DNA of 15,917 nucleotides, from assembly GCA_900320235.1 (NCBI GenBank), contig ONRO01000277.1:1-15917 (forward strand). The letters run 5' to 3'. Numbering within the stretch: the first letter of the stretch is position 1; each line of letters starts with the position of its first letter. Positions 13,711 to 15,917 of the stretch are shown piece after piece. The position numbers and the translations under genes are program-made. Origin of the DNA: an uncultured Eubacteriales bacterium (lineage in GTDB: Bacteria > Bacillota > Clostridia > Oscillospirales > Acutalibacteraceae). The notes under the pieces were generated by a model. That model had not been told where the DNA came from. It saw only the letters and a program-made list of their open reading frames with translations, and ran no database searches.

Positions 13711-14478
13711 TTATTGCTTGTTTTTATTGTAAATAATTTCAAGACCTCTGAGAAGCAGATCGTTGTCAAGTTTTATCTTATGGCGGCAGTTCGGGATTAC
13801 TGTTGAGGAAAGTCCTCCTGTTGCCACAATATATGGTTCGCCTTCGATCTCATCCTTCATACGGTCGATGATTCCGTCGATCATTGCTGCATTTCCGATC
13901 ACAACGCCTGAACGCAGACAGTCTGCTGTATTTGTTCCGATTACTTTTTTAGGCGTTGAAAGGCTTATTCCCTGAAGCTGAGCGGCATTACCTGTGAGTG
14001 ATTCCATTGCGACGCGCACTCCCGGAGCAATTATACCGCCTCGGTAAATTCCGTCCTTATCAATTGCAACTACGGTAGTTGCTGTACCCATATCTATTAT
14101 AATAATAGGCTTCGGGTAGCTTGCAAGGGCTGCAACTGCGCCGACAACAAGGTCACTGCCGAGAGTTGCAGGGTTATCTATGCGTATATCAAGACCTGTT
14201 TTAATTCCGGGGCCTACAATGATCGGTGTACAGCCGCTGAAAAGCTCTACCGCACGTTTCAGTATATCATTGAGCTGAGGCACTACGCTTGAAATTATTG
14301 CTCCGTCGAATAATACTCCCTTCAGACCGTTTATCTCAACAAGAGTTTTGAATATCACAGCATATTCGTCTTCAGTTTTATTCCTGTCGGTATTGACTCT
14401 TGAGAAAAAGGCTGTCATTCCGTTTTCTATTCCGCCGAATACGATATTTGTATTTCCAACATCAATTGCAAGTATCAT
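13711..14478 (-). CDS. coaX: Type III pantothenate kinase CoaX
   Basis: CoaX phosphorylates pantothenate in the first step of coenzyme A synthesis and, unlike type I kinases, is not inhibited by CoA. The 255-aa length is normal. Motifs include DVGNT (6-10, phosphate-binding loop), PGIKTG (90-95), GSD (107-109) with the catalytic Asp109, DMGTATT (129-135), GGIIAPG (147-153) and ATGGL (219-223). The usual GADR box reads GSDL here, so the Arg after the catalytic Asp is lost. The ATG at 14478 overlaps the stop of the upstream mscS gene (ATGA), so translation is coupled. The older Bvg accessory factor name refers to the same family. Confidence 0.95.
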   Translation of the reverse strand: MILAIDVGNTNIVFGGIENGMTAFFSRVNTDRNKTEDEYAVIFKTLVEINGLKGVLFDGAIISSVVPQLNDILKRAVELFSGCTPIIVGPGIKTGLDIRIDNPATLGSDLVVGAVAALASYPKPIIIIDMGTATTVVAIDKDGIYRGGIIAPGVRVAMESLTGNAAQLQGISLSTPKKVIGTNTADCLRSGVVIGNAAMIDGIIDRMKDEIEGEPYIVATGGLSSTVIPNCRHKIKLDNDLLLRGLEIIYNKNKQ

Positions 14479-15392
14479 TTATTATCATCCTTTCCTTTTG
14501 TCAGGGCTGAGCTGTCGTCAATATGAATATCAAGCTGATTGAACGGTATCTCGATACCATCCCTGTCGAAGCTTTTCTTTATTCCCTCACGGATATCAAA
14601 ATACACCGGCCAATAATCCTCAGAGCGGCACCATACAAACAATTTAAGATCTATGCTGCTGTCTGCATAGTTTTCAACAAAAACCATATTATCCCTGTCG
14701 TGAAGAACAAACTCTGCATTATTCACATAATCAAGTATAGCTTTTCTTGCGGCGTCAACATTCTGTCCGTATTTTATCGGTACAACGATATCTATTCTTC
14801 TCGCTTCAAGTTTGAAATGATTTATCAGATTATTCGATGTAAGCCGTGAATTCGGTATCAGAACCTCTTTATGATCATATGTACGAAGTGTTGTATGCAT
14901 CATATCTATATGCATTACCTCGCCGATTATACCTTCTATTTCAATAAAATCGCCTGTCTTGAATTTCCTGTTAAGAATAATCAGTGTTCCGCTTGCAACA
15001 TTTGCCAGATTATCCTTCAGTGCAAGTCCGACCGTAACAACTGCTGCACCGAGGGCTGCAATCAGTGTTGACACATCAAATCTCAGAGCTGACAGCACAC
15101 AGACAAAAAGACAAATATAAAGACCTGTTTTTGTAACAGATGACAGGAAACTTACGATCGTATGATCAGCCTTACTTTTTCCAAGAGCCTTCACCAATAT
15201 ATGAACTATCAGTTTTATCAGCCAATATCCGCCGAAGAGAATAACGGCAGCAGTTATCAGATTTGGTATATAGCCGGTAAACCATTCAGCTGTACTATTG
15301 AGCCATTTCTGAAAATTACTGATATTTGTCTCGAGATCATTATTTATGATCGCCTCACCATCTATTATACTGTCAAGAAGAATATAATCCAT
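14475..15392 (-). CDS. mscS: Small-conductance mechanosensitive channel, MscS family
   Basis: MscS channels open under membrane tension and let solutes out after osmotic downshock. The product from ATG 15392 is 305 aa. Helices TM1 at about 42-64 and TM2 at about 82-102 precede the pore helix TM3 at about 108-140, with its Ala/Gly-rich stretch AALGAAVVTVGLALKDNLAN (112-131). The cytoplasmic beta domain follows, with GDFIEI (147-152), LRTYDHKEVLIPNS (169-182) and the C-terminal alpha/beta cage. A TTG at 15398 could also open the frame, but GGAG lies 7 nt before ATG 15392, so I prefer the latter. It shares an operon with coaX through the ATGA overlap; no functional link between the two is known to me. 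Confidence 0.93.
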   Translation of the reverse strand: MDYILLDSIIDGEAIINNDLETNISNFQKWLNSTAEWFTGYIPNLITAAVILFGGYWLIKLIVHILVKALGKSKADHTIVSFLSSVTKTGLYICLFVCVLSALRFDVSTLIAALGAAVVTVGLALKDNLANVASGTLIILNRKFKTGDFIEIEGIIGEVMHIDMMHTTLRTYDHKEVLIPNSRLTSNNLINHFKLEARRIDIVVPIKYGQNVDAARKAILDYVNNAEFVLHDRDNMVFVENYADSSIDLKLFVWCRSEDYWPVYFDIREGIKKSFDRDGIEIPFNQLDIHIDDSSALTKGKDDNK

Positions 15393-15670
15393 ACACAAGC
15401 TCCTTTCCGTTTGTATTTCTTTATTATTCTATCACATATTTCTTATTCAGGCAATGTAATGAACCCTGAATTTTTTCTTTTGAGACCATGGACATTATTT
15501 ATTCAGGGAAAATAAATATCTATTTCAGCGATCAGTTCTGTATGAGTGTGGTCAGACTTGTTACGCTTAACAACTGTGGAAGTTTGCTCGCCTGAGAAAA
15601 TCGGACTCAGGAGTCATGAGTCAGGAATTGTAGAAAAGCTCAGGTATTTTTATATCAGTAATAATATCAC
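15393..15670. other. Intergenic region upstream of mscS, before the right repeats
   Basis: This AT-rich stretch has no supported gene. It contains the mscS promoter and, further on, an inverted repeat GACTCA (15604-15609) with TGAGTC (15617-15622). I saw nothing else that I can name. Confidence 0.6.
15426..15454 (-). promoter_or_regulatory. Sigma-A promoter of the mscS-coaX operon
   Basis: On the minus strand TTGCCT (15449-15454) is 17 nt from TAGAAT (15426-15431). A TG one base before the -10 makes it an extended -10 promoter. The start near 15419 would give a leader of about 27 nt with the AAAGGAG site. Confidence 0.65.
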
Positions 15671-15917
15671 CAGTTCAGGCTGAATAAAGCCGGGCGGTGC
15701 CGGAGTAATACTTTTTCAGGCCATATTAGCCGTGAATCGCGACACCGGCGGCACGCCGGTCAAGCTGTCGCTGGCGGCACGGGTTCGTGTAAAATAATTC
15801 TGGGTGCTTTTAGGCAGAAAGAATATCAGCAGTTCAGGATCAAAAAGCCGGACGGTGCCGGAGTAATACTTTTTCAGGCCATATTAGCCGTGAATCGCGA
15901 CACCGGCGGCACGCCGG
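15671..15917 (+). repeat. Tandem ~159-bp intergenic repeat, right pair (inverted relative to the left pair)
   Basis: Cores at 15671-15719 and 15830-15877 begin CAGTTCAGG and end CTTTTTCAG. From 15695 and 15853 the two copies are identical for 65 nt, up to the last base of the window. The period is 158-159 bp. The core matches the left-end repeat on the opposite strand at 47 of 49 positions. After the core the unit continues differently from the left copies, with a perfect hairpin ACCGGCG-GCA-CGCCGGT at 15744-15760 and a second copy cut by the window end. A one-base length change between the two cores shifts any reading frame, which argues against a coding role. Confidence 0.92.
15744..15760 (+). 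other. Perfect 7-bp GC hairpin inside the right repeat
   Basis: ACCGGCG pairs with CGCCGGT around a GCA loop. The same hairpin recurs at 15902-15917, truncated by one base at the window end. It lacks a T-run, so it is not an intrinsic terminator. It could fold as RNA or as a cruciform. Confidence 0.6.

Noticed and set aside
1..15917. A hidden defence system, prophage, CRISPR array or biosynthetic cluster
   Set aside because: Every sizeable gene is a recognisable housekeeping, sporulation or lipoprotein gene. I see no integrase, transposase, Cas, toxin-antitoxin, restriction or assembly-line gene.

Overview
The window looks like chromosomal DNA of a low-to-medium GC, endospore-lineage Firmicute, most likely Ruminococcaceae/Oscillospiraceae (Ruminococcus-like). 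The reasons are strong AGGAGG-type ribosome sites, sigma-A promoters, a spoIIAA-spoIIAB-sigF cluster, a bacterial GlgA, a type III pantothenate kinase and many Ser/Glu-rich lipoproteins. The species is inferred, not proven. No rRNA, tRNA, CRISPR array, transposase or phage module is visible.

Layout. (1) 1-244: a tandem ~160-bp repeat, read on the minus strand. (2) 245-6569: a minus-strand run, listed from left to right: cytosolic-type N-acetylmuramoyl-L-alanine amidase with an SH3b tail, lipoprotein polysaccharide deacetylase, RlmI-type 23S rRNA methyltransferase, HemW, a small three-helix membrane protein whose stop overlaps hemW, an ADP-ribose-type NUDIX hydrolase, and a lipoprotein with a peptidase-propeptide-like (FTP/PepSY) domain. 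(3) 6674-9605: plus-strand adenine deaminase, then a Ser-rich lipoprotein with a duplicated domain, closed by a very strong terminator. (4) 9725-11179: glycogen synthase on the minus strand. (5) 11519-13380: plus-strand small lipoprotein, then the spoIIA operon. (6) 13711-15392: minus-strand mscS-coaX pair joined by an ATGA overlap. (7) 15671-15917: the same repeat family again, in the opposite orientation.

How the genes fit together. The spoIIA operon encodes the forespore switch: SpoIIAB binds and phosphorylates SpoIIAA and holds sigma-F inactive until SpoIIAA is dephosphorylated. Here sigma-F starts unusually late, with an in-frame stop just upstream. The amidase and deacetylase both act on cell-wall or surface polymers. 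Ade salvages adenine. GlgA makes storage glycogen. CoaX starts CoA synthesis. HemW handles heme. RlmI modifies the ribosome. Most of these are core genes, not an accessory island.

The least explained parts are: the repeat family at both ends, whose ~49-bp core is shared while the rest of the unit differs between left and right; a structured, terminator-ended stretch after sigF that could be a small RNA; and three uncharacterised lipoproteins. The window begins and ends inside repeat copies, so it may be a whole assembly contig that broke at the repeats.
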